DNA of 64,000 nt from Hermatobates lingyangjiaoensis. Its lineage: Eukaryota; Arthropoda; Insecta; Hemiptera; Hermatobatidae. Location of the stretch: positions 62,001-126,000 of the forward strand of contig JAPFBL010000048.1 in NCBI GenBank assembly GCA_026182355.1, written 5' to 3'. A program made the translations under genes and the position numbers. Positions 10,770-22,129 of this stretch are shown here, in pieces; the first letter of the stretch is position 1, and every line of letters begins with the position of its first letter. The notes under the pieces were generated by a model. That model saw only the letters and a program-made list of their open reading frames with translations, was not told where the DNA came from and made no database searches.

Positions 10770-11286
10770 TTTTACAGGTATAAAATAAATCTTTCATATA
10801 CCTACAATTATTACCATTTTAGTATGTCATTTGGGTTGATTATAGTAAAATAACCGACATGTCGCATAGATTGATGGTCGAAAACTTCTTCAAAAATAAA
10901 GTTGCCAAATCAAATGAGTTTTCTCTGGAGAGAGCAACATATAATTCCCCGAAAGAAATAACTATTTATGAAAACTAGATTTTGGCAGGCATGAGCAAAT
11001 CTTTGTAAAAGGCCTATGAAAAAGGTTTTAAATAAAAACGTTGGCAATGAGAGTTTAATTTGAACCTGAAGAACTGACCGAGTCCCGATAAACTTTAGTT
11101 TTCTTTCTATTCCACGGTCGATACTTTTATCAATATATATATTAGTATATTTAGGTAGCAGTCCTTCTGATTTGCATGCTTTGTTGAACACGACAGAGTA
11201 GTTCCTGTCTAAAAGCTTCTTCTCAAGAACTTCGACTTGCCTAAAAATAGCTTTTTCGTTGTTAGAACAACGGTTGAGATGGTCAG

Positions 11287-11345
11287 CGATTGTAGTCGAC
11301 GCGTTTCGATCACTTTTCGTAATCATTTTCAGGACATCAATCAGG
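11287..11345 (-). ncRNA. Hammerhead ribozyme relic, family D, left arm
   Basis: Same fold as the right-arm copy, but CTGAAAA replaces CTGAAGA. The invariant catalytic G (G8) is changed to A, so cleavage is unlikely. Confidence 0.7.
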
Positions 11346-12083
11346 GGAGGCGATGTGGATCTTATACGTTGTAGAGGTTGCAAAAATATTTGTTGAGGGC
11401 CACCTCACCAAGAAAGAAGAAACTCCTAATAGTACCACGGATCCCAACAGCAGAACGCACAACCTATACTACAGGAACCAATTCACGGAGGCCTACAAAA
11501 CAGATGAGCAGGTGTTAAAACAGATCCTCAAGAGGAATGTTAAATGCACGACCGAGTACAACTCCACATCTACTACAAGTCGCAAACTACAACCAACCTG
11601 GTAATACGAAATAGCCCGAATACCACCACAGATGACCTTCAGAAAGTCAACGTCATTTACGAGTATAGATGTACGAAAGAAGAATGTGAGCTCCTGGCTA
11701 ATTCTAAATATATCGGAATGACGAGGACAACATTATCAAGACGCCTAACAATTCACGTGCAAAGTGGAGCCATAAAAAAGCATACCCTGGACATACACAA
11801 TACAGAGCTGACCCGAGAGGACCTAACGGAAAACACGAGAATCATCAAACAGATAAATGACTACAATAGACTACAGATCCACGAGGCAATAGAAATAATG
11901 AAGAACAAGACAGCAACAAACAGGAACTACGAGGACACTCCGACTACTCGGAGACCAAACACCAACCTTAGACTAGAACCAGGGCCAATAAAACTGCAAT
12001 ATTGAATACTACGAGTAACATCCCATTGGCAAGATTTTTGCAACCTCTAGAACGTGTAAGACCCACATCGCCCCAATCTATTT

Positions 12084-12142
12084 CTGATTGATGTCCTGAA
12101 GATGATTACGGAAAGTGATCGAAACGCGTCGACTACAATCGC
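12084..12142 (+). ncRNA. Hammerhead ribozyme, family D, intact
   Basis: Best-formed hammerhead in the window. Stem I is GATTGATGTC/GACTACAATC, 8 of 10 pairs with a two-base internal loop. The core is CTGAAGA, then one T, then stem II GATTAC/GTGATC (six pairs, loop GGAAA), then GAAA. Stem III is the ACGCGT palindrome, with predicted cleavage after GTC at 12130. The palindromic stem III implies activity as a dimer, as reported for short-stem-III hammerheads in PLEs. Confidence 0.82.
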
Positions 12143-12289
12143 TGACCATCTCAACCGTTGTTCTGACAACGAAAAAGATGATGTTAGGCAAGTCGAAGTT
12201 CTTGAGAAGAAACTTATAGACAGGAACTACTCTGTCGTGTTCAACAAAGCATGTAAAATATATATATATATATATAAATTTCACATAAA

Positions 12290-12625
12290 CACGTGAAATA
12301 ATAATCAATGTTGGGTTTTTGACTCTGACGAAGACCGCTTATTACGGTTGAAAGATCTTAGTCTTGTTTTCCCATTTTCGTATTGTGGTTTGATCATTGA
12401 TATATATATGTTTCATTAAATGCCTTGCTTATTTTTAATCTAGTCCGTTTGTTGCACATCTTTTCTAATTTTCTAATATAATTTTTCCATCTTTTAGGTA
12501 AAATGTACACCAATTAGAAAAGTTGTGCAAAAAACGGACTAGATTAAAAATAAGCAAGGCATTTAATGAAACATATATGAATGAAGGTCTGCTCCCAAAA
12601 TACATAAGTATATATATATATATAA
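12290..12625 (+). mobile_element. PLE arm and fold-back of PLE 5' coding sequence
   Basis: A family-A arm (12290-12400) is followed by an inverted repeat: 12408-12470 pairs with 12516-12578 over about 60 bp. The right half codes KRTRLKISKAFNETYMNEGL then LPKYISIY, the N-terminal PLE region also seen near 11.2 kb as SEGLLPKYTNIY. (TA)n tracts lie inside and at the end. Confidence 0.7.
12321..12366 (+). ncRNA. Hammerhead ribozyme, family A, intact core
   Basis: GACT-CTGACGA-A-GACCG...CGGTT-GAAA-GATCTT-AGTC with all core bases. An outer GGG/CCC could extend stem I across T-rich internal loops. Confidence 0.72.
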
Positions 12626-13145
12626 TAAAAACAATAAAAGTAAATGTAAATGACGGTATTTCCTATTTCTAATGTAAATTTTTTCTAAGTTTGTCAATTG
12701 ACAAACAAATTTATCTAAAACAGTTTCCATATGTATTTCGAAATATCTCAAAAAGTTTATGATATTTTCATTAATATTTCTTAAATGTGATTGCTTGATA
12801 AAATATATCAATATTATTACTAAAAAATCTAGTATTATTTGGACGTTGTCTTCAACAATTTAAGCAAGGTTAGAAAAGTGATTGATTAGCTTTGAAGGGC
12901 CCTCGGTGATGGTAACAACCATCAAAGTTCCTGACAGGAGTTTCTACAGGTTTTACGCTTGAAAGACTTTACAACAGAAAGAGTCTACAAGACTTCATCA
13001 GTAAAAATGTGGATGGATTAATTTTTCGAGTATAATTAAAAATTGATTGAAATACATAAGGGAGATTTTAGTTTCCTATTTGCATAAAGAAATAAAAAGA
13101 AAATTTAAATGATTCCATAAAATTTAACAATTTTCATGTACTTAC
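12626..13145. other. AT-rich intron or spacer
   Basis: A minus-strand motif at 12955-13010 (CTGATGA-A-GTC...GAC) looks like the first half of a hammerhead, but no GAAA follows. Otherwise nothing is recognised. Confidence 0.35.
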
Positions 13146-13209
13146 CTTCCGATGTATGATTCGAAAATTCACTTTCTACCCATTCGTTAGTAAAGTTTGG
13201 TAATTTTAT
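13146..13209 (-). CDS. Coding exon of unrecognised gene (exon c)
   Basis: Twenty-one codons, phase 0 in and 1 out: IKLPNFTNEWVESEFSNHTS then E. Acceptor ttttcag, donor gtaagt. It is probably the same gene as the PAM2 ORF at 10143-10769, but one more exon or an unusual acceptor is needed to join them in frame. Confidence 0.6.
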
Positions 13210-14436
13210 CTGAAAAATAAGTACGAACAGAGTAATATTACATTAGTACATATATTATGGAAAAATCAGTATTAATTTATATAAATATGGTTTATACGTT
13301 ATAATGTAATATGATTTTTTTGTAAAATCCTATTCTCTGTATTAGTTCGATACAAACAGACTATTTTATTTGATCAGTCATGGTATAATTAGACTTAAAG
13401 TGCTAGAATAGAACAAACACTAGCAGCATTTACATTTATCCTAAAACCATCTTAAGAAGACTAAAGGCGAAGATCAAAGAATAAACCAATCAAAGTAACT
13501 GATTTAAGAACAGTAACAACCATCAGTGAAAACCGAACTGAACAATATAACTCTTTAAAGTCTTTTTTCAGATACTACATAATAAGAAAAGAGTCAAAAA
13601 GCAATTCGAGATAACAACGGCAAAATATAATAAGCCAAACTACAAAAGTAATCTGTACAAACTAATTAATGGACTAACAGCATGTATGAGGGAAATAATC
13701 CCTCATAAAATATCGCCGTCGCTATAAGACTCCATATGAAGAAGTTGTAGAATCAGGTAAATCGACGATTGGTCGTAAGCGGAAAGAAAAGTTTATGTAG
13801 GAGGTCACCAAACTTTCATATCATAAAAGGTGAAACTATTTTTTTTGTTGAAAGTTCAACTATAGGCGACTTTTTTTTAAAAAAAGAACATACAAACAAA
13901 GTTACGTTTTTTTATATGATTTTTTTTAGGTCGTCACAAATATTGTTGAAGCTTTTAGAATCTAATTAAGAATTCATGAACTTTCTATTCAGTTACAAAT
14001 TATTTCATAGATAAGAGACTATGACTAAGACTAAAGCATCTACAAAGAATTTGTTTGTAGATTTGGTCAAGAAATTTAATAACTCAAGAAGCAGGAGAAA
14101 CAAAAATTATTATTTTTTTTTAGAACTGTGTATGAACAAATGATGAAACATTTCAGCAAAATTATAAAATAAGAAAATGACCTTTTTTCTTATTTTTCCT
14201 AAAATCTGCAGCAAGCAGCAAGTTTTCCTAAATCTGCCTCATAGAACAGATCTTGGCAGTCTACCCATTGGTTTATAGTAATGATAATAATATTATATTG
14301 AAAAATTAAATGCAATAACGTCTTGCACCACACTGGGAACATCTTTTAAAAATATAAAAAGCTGTTGATCTTCACTAAAAGAATACCTGAATTATGAATT
14401 ATAAAATATGACAGAAATGTTTTATACAATACTCAC

Positions 14437-14547
14437 AGCTTTGTATTCGTTATACACAAGCGAATCCAAGGCAGACGTTGAAAGCCTTTCAGCTGGTTCA
14501 TACTCTGTTTTGTTAAGTCTATCACTTTTCGATCTCTTCTTCTTAAT
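14437..14547 (-). CDS. Coding exon of unrecognised gene (exon b)
   Basis: Thirty-seven codons, phase 0 to 0: IKKKRSKSDRLNKTEYEPAE then RLSTSALDSLVYNEYKA. The basic start resembles a nuclear-localisation cluster. Acceptor tttag, donor gtgagt. Confidence 0.65.
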
Positions 14548-15121
14548 CTAAACCAAACATTTTCGACTTAACCATTACAAAAAAAAGTTTAATTTTAAAC
14601 AGTACTCTTATTATTATTTTCAAAAAAATAATCCTGAATGCTTGTATTCATTGGTATCTATTGAAACTTGTTTTATTATTCAAAAATGATGAAATATCAA
14701 AAATTCCGCTATTCTTCTCTGATGGAAGGCCAAATTTTCATGTTTACAAGCATTTACTTCTAAGTAACCAATACTTTCCTATTATTATACTTTTCATCGT
14801 CAATACCGTTAGCACAGCCTATTTATCTGGTTTATACGATAAAGTCATTAAGTTTCAAATATATAAGTCTGTAATCTTTTTTCATAACTGCCAAAATACT
14901 TCTTATTAATAAATTTAATACTATTTCAAGCCGAAATATTTAATAGTAAAATAGATGAAAGAAATAAAATAAGAAACAATCGATCAAGGTAAAAAAACAG
15001 CACTTAAACGTATTAATTAAAGATATCAATATATTTAAGACAACCTAAATTTGACCATCCTACTACTACCCAACATATCAGTTAGCTTTAGCATATAAAT
15101 ATTGGGAACATAAGAACTTAC

Positions 15122-15236
15122 CAAGCGAGGAACGGTTTTCTTAGGTGTAAAAGTGCTCATAGAATCGAAGGTCGAAAGAACATCGTTTTCGCTTGTCCAG
15201 CTTTGCGACCAGGACAGACCACCCTTTGTATCAAAT
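15122..15236 (-). CDS. Coding exon of unrecognised gene (exon a)
   Basis: Thirty-eight codons: FDTKGGLSWSQSWTSENDVL then STFDSMSTFTPKKTVPRL. Acceptor ttttcag (phase 2 in), donor gtaagt (phase 0 out). Codon-like composition and matching phases with the next two exons support a real gene. The 5' exon was not found between here and 31 kb. Confidence 0.65.
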
Positions 15237-16107
15237 CTGAAAAATAGAAGATATCTCATAAGTACATGTGACATAACAATAAAATTGCATTAATACTAAA
15301 CATTGTTAATCTATACAGTTAATGCTTTAATCTAAAGGCACAAGAATTGTACGAACTTTAATGAATTACAAATGTTAAGAGAAAAAGAACAAAAAATATA
15401 AATAAAGAAATACGTACACTGTCTCTTGTATCATTATTACATCAATATGTTTTCAATATTTTGACAGAAAAAATTTATTTTTTGAGCAGACCACAAAGAA
15501 GAAAAGCCATATGGTAAGGTAGCCGATATATATATGTTAATTTTTAATAATTAATTCAATTAGAGACAAATTAAACCCCAAAATAAATTCTAATCCTTAT
15601 TACGTAAACCAGCTAACGTCCAAGATATTCAAATAAACTCAACAAAACATAACTTGTAACTTATAATAACAGGTGATACAAATCAGGTGTAGCAACAGCA
15701 ATCCCCTAAAAGAACTACATTTTTCAAGCAATCGTGTTCTTCGGAATCATTTTGAAGAAAGAAATGGAATGCATAACTTAAGTCAACCTATAAAAAAACT
15801 GTTAATAATGAAATCTTATAAAAGTTATTTCCAAGTTAAATTAATTAACCCATTATCTTTATTATTTTAATTACGTTTGCATTATCATATTACTTTTATT
15901 ATATCGATGAATTAAATTAGCCATTACTCGTTAGTTCTATTTGAGTTTACTAAATCAGTGCTTTCTGATCTCTAATTTGGTTTCTTCACTGAAGGGCTAA
16001 AATGATTTGACGTCAAACCTCTTTGACGTCCCTGCTGCCTCTTTGATCTTCTACTTCGAACCAGAAGAGATCGAGAAGGGAGGACGACAGTAACCCTTCC
16101 CTTTATT

Positions 16108-16110
<3 letters not shown>

Positions 16111-16161
<51 letters not shown>
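16111..16161 (+). repeat. (TA)n microsatellite, about 50 bp
   Basis: Pure AT dinucleotide tract with no PLE arm beside it. Confidence 0.95.
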
Positions 16162-16162
<1 letters not shown>

Positions 16163-16542
16163 GAGTATTATTAAAATTTATTATTTTAATAAAATAATAA
16201 TTGGGAGTTACTACTCCTAGCGTATAACTAGTGTAATACCATAATCCTTTAGCATTAACTGAACGTCACGCTTTTGATTTTCAGAACAGTATTAATTTAG
16301 ATAAAGAGTAAGAAGAACAAAGGAGAAGAATATTTAAAATGTTATATTAAAAAAGATGGAGCATTAATTAATTATACAATTGATATATCAAATTTGAATA
16401 ATATTTTCTTCAGACGTACAAAGTCGACCTTGAAATAGATTTATTAAACATAACTTGCTCTAGTACGTATTTGTAAAAAAATCTGGAGTTGCCTTCACTC
16501 AACTTTACTATAAGTAACTTAATATCAAATTTCTTGAGTATA

Positions 16543-17477
16543 CGAGGTGTGTAAATAAAGTAGTGAGACTGATTTTTTATAAATTTTCTATTCAAATATA
16601 ATTACAATGTGATATTGTCACCTTCAAAATAGTTCCCTTCGGAAGCCACACAGCGCTGGAGACGGTCCTTCCAATCATTGTAGCATTGCTGGACCTCGGA
16701 TTCTGGAATGGCCTTCAGCTGGTCGGTTACAGCAGTTTGTATGTTTTGTAGTGTCCCGAAATGAGTTCCCTTGAGGTGATTTTTCAATCTCGGGAAGAGG
16801 AAAAAGTCACAAGGACTCAAGTCTGGTGAATAAGGAGGCTGAGGAGCAACAGGAATGTTTTTACTGGCCAAAAACTCGTTTATTGAGATGGCAGTGTGAC
16901 AGGGCGCGTTGTCGTGATGCAACACCCACTTGTCTTTGATGTTCTCATCTCCAATTCATTGGTCAAAATGTGATGAACGGAGGTGTGATACAAATTCAAC
17001 TGTTCCCCGATCATTCTAACTGTCAAGCGTCGATCTGAACGCACAAGGTTCCGTACTCTGTTGACATTTTCATCGGTGTTTGCACTTGAAGGCCTTCCGC
17101 TTCGTGGTTCATCTTCAATCGACTCTCTTCCTTCTGAAAATTCCTTAAACCACCGAAAAACCTGTGCCCTTGATAAAACACGTTCTCCATAGGCCTCCTG
17201 AAGTTTTTAAAAAGTTTCGGTTGCATTATGTCCAAGACTGAAGCAAAATTTGATTGCACACCGCTGCTCAACTTTGAGGTCACTCATTTTTAAAACGCTG
17301 AAGAAAAAACCATTTCACGAAAACCAACGCTACGGACAAACAAATGACTGTGGCGAGTTCAGATTCATACTGGAGGCGCATCACACGTGCACCTGACGCT
17401 ACTCAAGGCCACGCGTCTCCAGCGTTGCCAGATCGAAAGCGACGTTGCCAGTCTCACTACTTTATTTACACACCTCG
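16543..17477 (-). mobile_element. Mariner element with intact ends and internal deletion
   Basis: Perfect 29-bp terminal inverted repeats (16543-16571 and 17449-17477, starting cgaggtgtgtaaataaag) are flanked by TA on both sides. The minus strand codes an N-terminal HTH region with one frameshift (DRRLTVRMIGEQLNLYHTSV) and an intact C-terminal third with HHDNAPCH and PPYSPDLSPCD, 34 residues apart (DD34D). The middle, including the first catalytic Asp, is missing: sequence jumps from the HTH directly to the second-Asp block. At 935 bp against about 1.3 kb for full length, it is non-autonomous but could be cross-mobilised by a related transposase. Confidence 0.9.
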
Positions 17478-17479
17478 TA

Positions 17480-19020
17480 TAATATATAACGTCTCAATTA
17501 AGCATAATGTAAACATCTAAATGGGATATAATTATAGTCTTTCATTCTTGAGGTACTACAGATAGTGATTGAAGGACATATCAATATATAAGCTTATTTT
17601 TGTACATCACACAGCAGATGCAAATAATTTCATTAGTATAACTACAGCAGTAATAACATTTTTGAACAACCAAAGTGAACATTTCTTGATATGAAATATT
17701 CTCCTACAAGAGAACATGGCCTCTGTTCAAATAGCCAGTGGATTTCTTACATCGTTTACATGACATCCTTCTACATTGAATATTAAAGTAAAATTTTCAA
17801 ATTTAAAACAGGAAAATAACCTTATTTTCTCTGAAAAACACCATAAACATCGAAGAAAAAATGTTGTTTTAAGATGATTTATGATTAAAGATGTACGATA
17901 ATTACATTTATTAATCTCTAAACGAAAGATTTCAATTTTGAATTATCTTTTACCCTTTTGGTTTTTTACAGAATTATTATACTGGGAGTTTTATGACTTT
18001 TTAGTATTTAATAAGATCATTTTCCTTCCCCTTTGTCAAATAACATGTATACGAATTTTTTATGAGTGAGTGTTATCATTTCCCTGCACAATATTATTCC
18101 TCTTACATCTCATATAAGTCAATACACAATTTAAAATCTTCCTTTATGAATATCAATTTCATCTCAGTGGATTCGCTCAAAAAATTTCTAAGTCAATGTA
18201 AACAATGTAAAAAAAATATAAAAAATTCGACAAGTATAGCAGGTGATCTCTTAGTCTAGGATAAACAAAGGGTTTTTATATCGTTATTGCTCTTTCCCGT
18301 AATTGAAACTTCATGATTTTTTTTTTATGAATTCCTAATTTTTTGTTCCATTTTTGGTCAAATTTTAATTATTTTTTAATGAGCTGTTTAGCGTCAAAAA
18401 AACATTTTCTGAAAACAGAAATCGTACTGTAACGCCCCTTTAGCGAATGTAATTTTGAAAAAAAAAATATCTCAACTCATTCTCCACATAATGTTTTATT
18501 TATAGGCATAGTTTCATTTTGATCCGTCAAACAGTATGGCTTGTATCGCTCTCACAAGATTTGAGATTGAATTATAAGTCAAAATTTTTACATTTTATTG
18601 AAAAAAAATATTTCCTGTAGTTTTAAAAATCTGAATATATTTTTCGTTTGTTCCATTTGTAACTTCAAAGATAATGTCAAAATTTTAAAACTCTAGGGTT
18701 ATCAGTTTAGGAGAAATAAATGTTTTCTGAAAAACTGTTTTTGTCAAAAAAAGTGACTTTCCCATCATGCATAATTCTTCCCAAACAATTGGGATCTTCG
18801 TCTTTATGGGGCCCATTTTCGTGTAAAATATCAACTTGATCCATCAAAGATTCTGGACCGTAGCGTGGTAACAAGCAATGCTAACACACTCACCCACCCA
18901 CAGACATCATTGTAAAAACCTCATAAAACGACTTCTCTGGGACCTCAAAACATGTAATTCCGTCAAAATCTCGAGATCGAATTTTTCCACGATCACTATA
19001 CTTTACTTATAGTAAAGTAA
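17480..19020. other. AT-rich sequence, unclassified repeat near its end
   Basis: No coding signal. Around 18420-19020 the composition changes and reads like a degenerate dispersed repeat, with a (cac)n-like box at 18889-18905. I could not classify it. Confidence 0.35.
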
Positions 19021-19095
19021 TATAAGGTGATTGAAAAAATGGTTTTGTAGGGTAAAAATCTAATGAAATGGTCTCCACATATAAAACTTTTAATG

Positions 19096-19145
19096 ATATA
19101 AACAACGCGTTTCGAACACGTAGTGTTCTTCTTCAGGCATTAACT
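19096..19145 (-). ncRNA. Hammerhead ribozyme, family E
   Basis: CTGAAGA-A-stem II GAACAC/GTGTTC (six perfect pairs, loop TAC)-GAAA-ACGCGT palindrome, with T before the cleavage point. Core intact. Stem I is weak on inspection, so activity is uncertain. Confidence 0.72.
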
Positions 19146-20280
19146 AAAAAAATACAATGACACCAGAGAGTTATCTATAGTACAAAGTAAATAAGTACAA
19201 AAATTAATATAAAATAAAATAAGGCAGAAAGTACGAACCTTAGGGTGAGGGCCTCTGAATAAGACTGACTGGAAATGGAAAGGACATGGGTGGGGGTATA
19301 TAGGGTACATCTGTTTCTTATTAGAGCAGGTAGAGTTTTCTCTAAAGTTAGGCTGAGCCTTTACATTTTCTTTTAGACTAAGTGTAGGAAACATATTGAA
19401 AAAATAACACACAGAGCTATAACGAAATATAAACCAAATACATGTATAAGGAGGAAGTAGAACTTTTTTTTTTTTTTATATTATTATTATTTTTATATAA
19501 ATAAATTAAGAAACGTTGTACATTTGGGGATTTGCTCATTGAGGCAAGTAGAAGAATTATCGCGCACTAGTTTGTTGATTTCATAACCTTCTAAAATAGT
19601 TATTTCCCGGAATTTGTTGTTTCTGTGTAGTATTTGTATATTTTGGTCTGGGAAAAATTGGTGGTTAGTGGTGACTAAATGCTTGGCAAAATGGGACATA
19701 AATTGTTTATTGTTGGGGGATTTGGTTTTCTGTTTTACTTCTTGCATGTGTTCTTTTATTCTTTTGTTGAATGACCATATTGTCATCCCTATATAACGTG
19801 CAGGGCAATTAGCACATGACAATTTATATATACCAGAAAAAGAAAGAGGTTCTTGTACTGATTTTAACGATAACAGGGACTTTAAGTCACTTGAGTTTCT
19901 ATAAGCAACCTTAAAGCCATATTTTTGCAATAATTTAGCTATTCTTATACATGGGGATAGAATTTCCCTCCTTATACATGTATTTGGTTTATATTTCGTT
20001 ATAGCTCTGTGTGTTATTTTTTCAATATGTTTCCTACACTTAGTCTAAAAGAAAATGTAAAGGCTCAGCCTAACTTTAGAGAAAACTCTACCTGCTCTAA
20101 TAAGAAACAGATGTACCCTATATACCCCCACCCATGTCCTTTCCATTTCCAGTCAGTCTTATTCAGAGGCCCTCACCCTAAGGTTCGTACTTTCTGCCTT
20201 ATTTTATTTTATATTAATTTTTGTACTTATTTACTTTGTACTATAGATAACTCTCTGGTGTCATTGTATTTTTTTAGTTA

Positions 20281-20328
20281 ATGCCTGAAGAAAACACTAC
20301 GTGTTCGAAACGCTGTTTATATCATTAA
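20281..20328 (+). ncRNA. Hammerhead ribozyme relic, family E, opposite arm
   Basis: Same as the 19096 copy, but stem II has lost one base and the stem III palindrome is broken (ACGCTGT). Probably inactive. Confidence 0.6.
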
Positions 20329-20375
20329 AAGTTTTATATGTGGAGACCATTTCATTAGATTTTTACCCTACAATG

Positions 20376-20920
20376 AGTAAATACCACATAATAACAGATT
20401 GCACTACATTAGAAAAATGGTTTTGTTTGCTTGGTATTACTGCCAGTTGGTACTTATGTTTCAATTTGTATTTAATTTTATTAATAAATAATACAATGTA
20501 ATCGTTTATTGGAACATTTAGTATGTTTATAGTAATGCAAAGGTTCATAATTTTATTATTCAAGAAATTTTAAATTTGTAAGTGCTTTTACTGTTACGAA
20601 ATTATTCTGTGTTTTGCATTACTCCACATCTATTTTTGTCTACGTGTATATTTTTTGATTGACGCAATGTAATCATGAAATTGTTCTTTCTCTGTAAAAT
20701 GAAAACAGAAACGTTGGACTTTGAGAGGTTGAATTGTACCTCAATTTGCAATGACTACGTAGAATGATTGTACCACATATTCTTGCAATGACTACATCGT
20801 GACAAAACTGTTCTGTAATTCTAATAGGGTTCGATTCATCATTTAAAACTACTTCCCCCCTCGTTAGTGAAATGTGTATGTGTATCACCAATGAAGGAAC
20901 TTAGGTTATAGTCGAACAGA
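20376..20920. other. AT-rich spacer
   Basis: No feature recognised. Confidence 0.4.
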
Positions 20921-20922
20921 TT

Positions 20923-21410
20923 TTGAGCCAAAATCCACCATTCAAAACGTTCGAACAAGGGTTTATTTTTATCAAAAAGTTGATAACTGATGTTCGTTGT
21001 CGGGGATATGTTGACTATCTGTATGATATTTGTAAACTGGATTTAGTAGACGAAGTTTCTTCTTATATATGTATGGATCATAACTTTCATGTGGTACCTG
21101 GACACATGGGAACAGAGCGGAATGAGGCGGCGAACTGATTGGCAAAGGTTAGAGCAAAACAAATGTTACGTCGTCCAAAGACTCCCTAAACAACACTTCT
21201 CAACTTCCTTAAAGCATCACATTAGAAAGTCTGTAAAAAAGAAAGCTCACAAAAGGTGGCTAGTGAAAGCACGTCTAATTCTATCGCAAAACAACATTAA
21301 GGCAGGAGTAAAATTTGTAAAGAAAACAATAAATCTACATAGGGGAAATTTAGAAATGTATGTGGAATATCTAACCAGATATAGTCCACTGAAATCGTAT
21401 GTAAGTTGAA
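20923..21410 (+). pseudogene. LINE RNase H domain fragment
   Basis: Plus strand codes FHVVPGHMGTERNEAAN, then a stop, then LAKVRAKQMLRR. The V.GH.G...NE.A..LAK pattern is the last conserved block of the RNase H domain in LINEs of the R1/Jockey/I group. The RT part is absent and two or more in-frame stops follow. Confidence 0.65.
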
Positions 21411-22129
21411 TTTAGCATGAGACGTAGAATGCAGACTTAGTCTGCAAGAAGATCAAACCTTTAAACACATTGGTGTGAGTCAATTGTCTTCACATTCTGT
21501 TAAGATAACAACAACTTAGGTAACAAAGTGTTTGCTGAATTTTGTTTCCTTTTGATCAAGTTTAGTACTCTCTTTAGCAGTATAATTACCGTAATTCAAA
21601 GCTTTTGATTATTCCTTTTTACACTACTAAAACTAGAAGTCAACAACCTCAATAAACTAATTAAGTTACATACAAGTCCTTAACGTTGCAGCACTAATGA
21701 GCATGCTGAGATGCTTACTACTGCAGTTATAAAAACAAGAAGTGTTAAAACGGAATATCAGGAAAACTTACGAATTAAGAAAGAGGCTGAAGTTTATTTC
21801 CCACAGCTTGGAAAAGGGAAACACATCTTCGAACAACATTACGAAAATATTCCTTTTAATTACTTTATTCCCACTTTTAGTTTGTTACAGATTTCTCATT
21901 CTTCGTTGGGTTCCAAACAGAGATACGACAGCGTTCTGTACTGGGCGTCCACAATCCATAATAAAATCGATACTTCCGAGGTAGCCATAACTAAACGGTA
22001 AAGACAAAGCAATATTGCGGCCTGCAAGTTTGCAAGAAAAATAAATTACTACGAAAATACCATATGCATTCAGGCTTAAAAATTTTAAAATATATTAAAC
22101 TTGTTCACGATATACAGAATTCATTATAA
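21411..22129. other. Unassigned sequence
   Basis: Contains an open stretch (21711-22001) with two overlapping frames and no family signature. It may be a further piece of a decayed element. Confidence 0.3.

Larger units (their letters stand above)
10990..12252 (+). mobile_element. Fold-back Penelope-like element with GIY-YIG ORF
   Basis: Inverted arms lie at about 11150-11385 and 12035-12252. Each has a family-D hammerhead and PLE 5' coding sequence (RNYSVVFNKACKSEGLLPKY on the minus strand). Between them, 11544-12005 codes KVNVIYEYRCTKEECELLAN then SKYIGMTRTTLSRRLTIHVQ and a long helical C-terminus, a GIY-YIG nuclease with its Cys pair. The ORF is open for 153 codons. RT is absent. The outer left end (11011-11130) carries another PLE arm type, repeated at 45.4 and 54 kb. 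Confidence 0.85.
13210..16540. other. Introns and flank of the unrecognised minus-strand gene
   Basis: Except for exons at 14437-14547 and 15122-15236, this is AT-rich sequence. A (TA)n tract lies at 16111-16161. No repeat family was recognised. Confidence 0.45.
19020..20375 (-). mobile_element. Fold-back Penelope-like element, hammerhead arms around GIY-YIG
   Basis: Inverted arms (about 19060-19450 and 19985-20360) are nearly perfect reverse complements; they even translate to the same meaningless 90-residue ORF in opposite directions. The minus strand between them codes SGIYKLSCANCPARYIGMTI then WSFNKRIKEHMQEVKQKTKS, a GIY-YIG nuclease domain open for 145 codons (19493-19930). The RT is missing. 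Each arm ends with a family-E hammerhead. Confidence 0.88.

Noticed and set aside
12955..13010. Hammerhead on the minus strand (CTGATGA-A-GTC...GAC)
   Set aside because: No GAAA follows the stem; TCTT is found there. Too little of the core remains.
19140..20281. Two identical 90-residue ORFs as a duplicated gene
   Set aside because: They are the two inverted PLE arms read in opposite directions. The peptide has no domain character.
21711..22001. Gene encoding a Lys/Glu-rich protein
   Set aside because: Two overlapping frames are equally open, there is no splice or start context, and it lies among decayed transposons.
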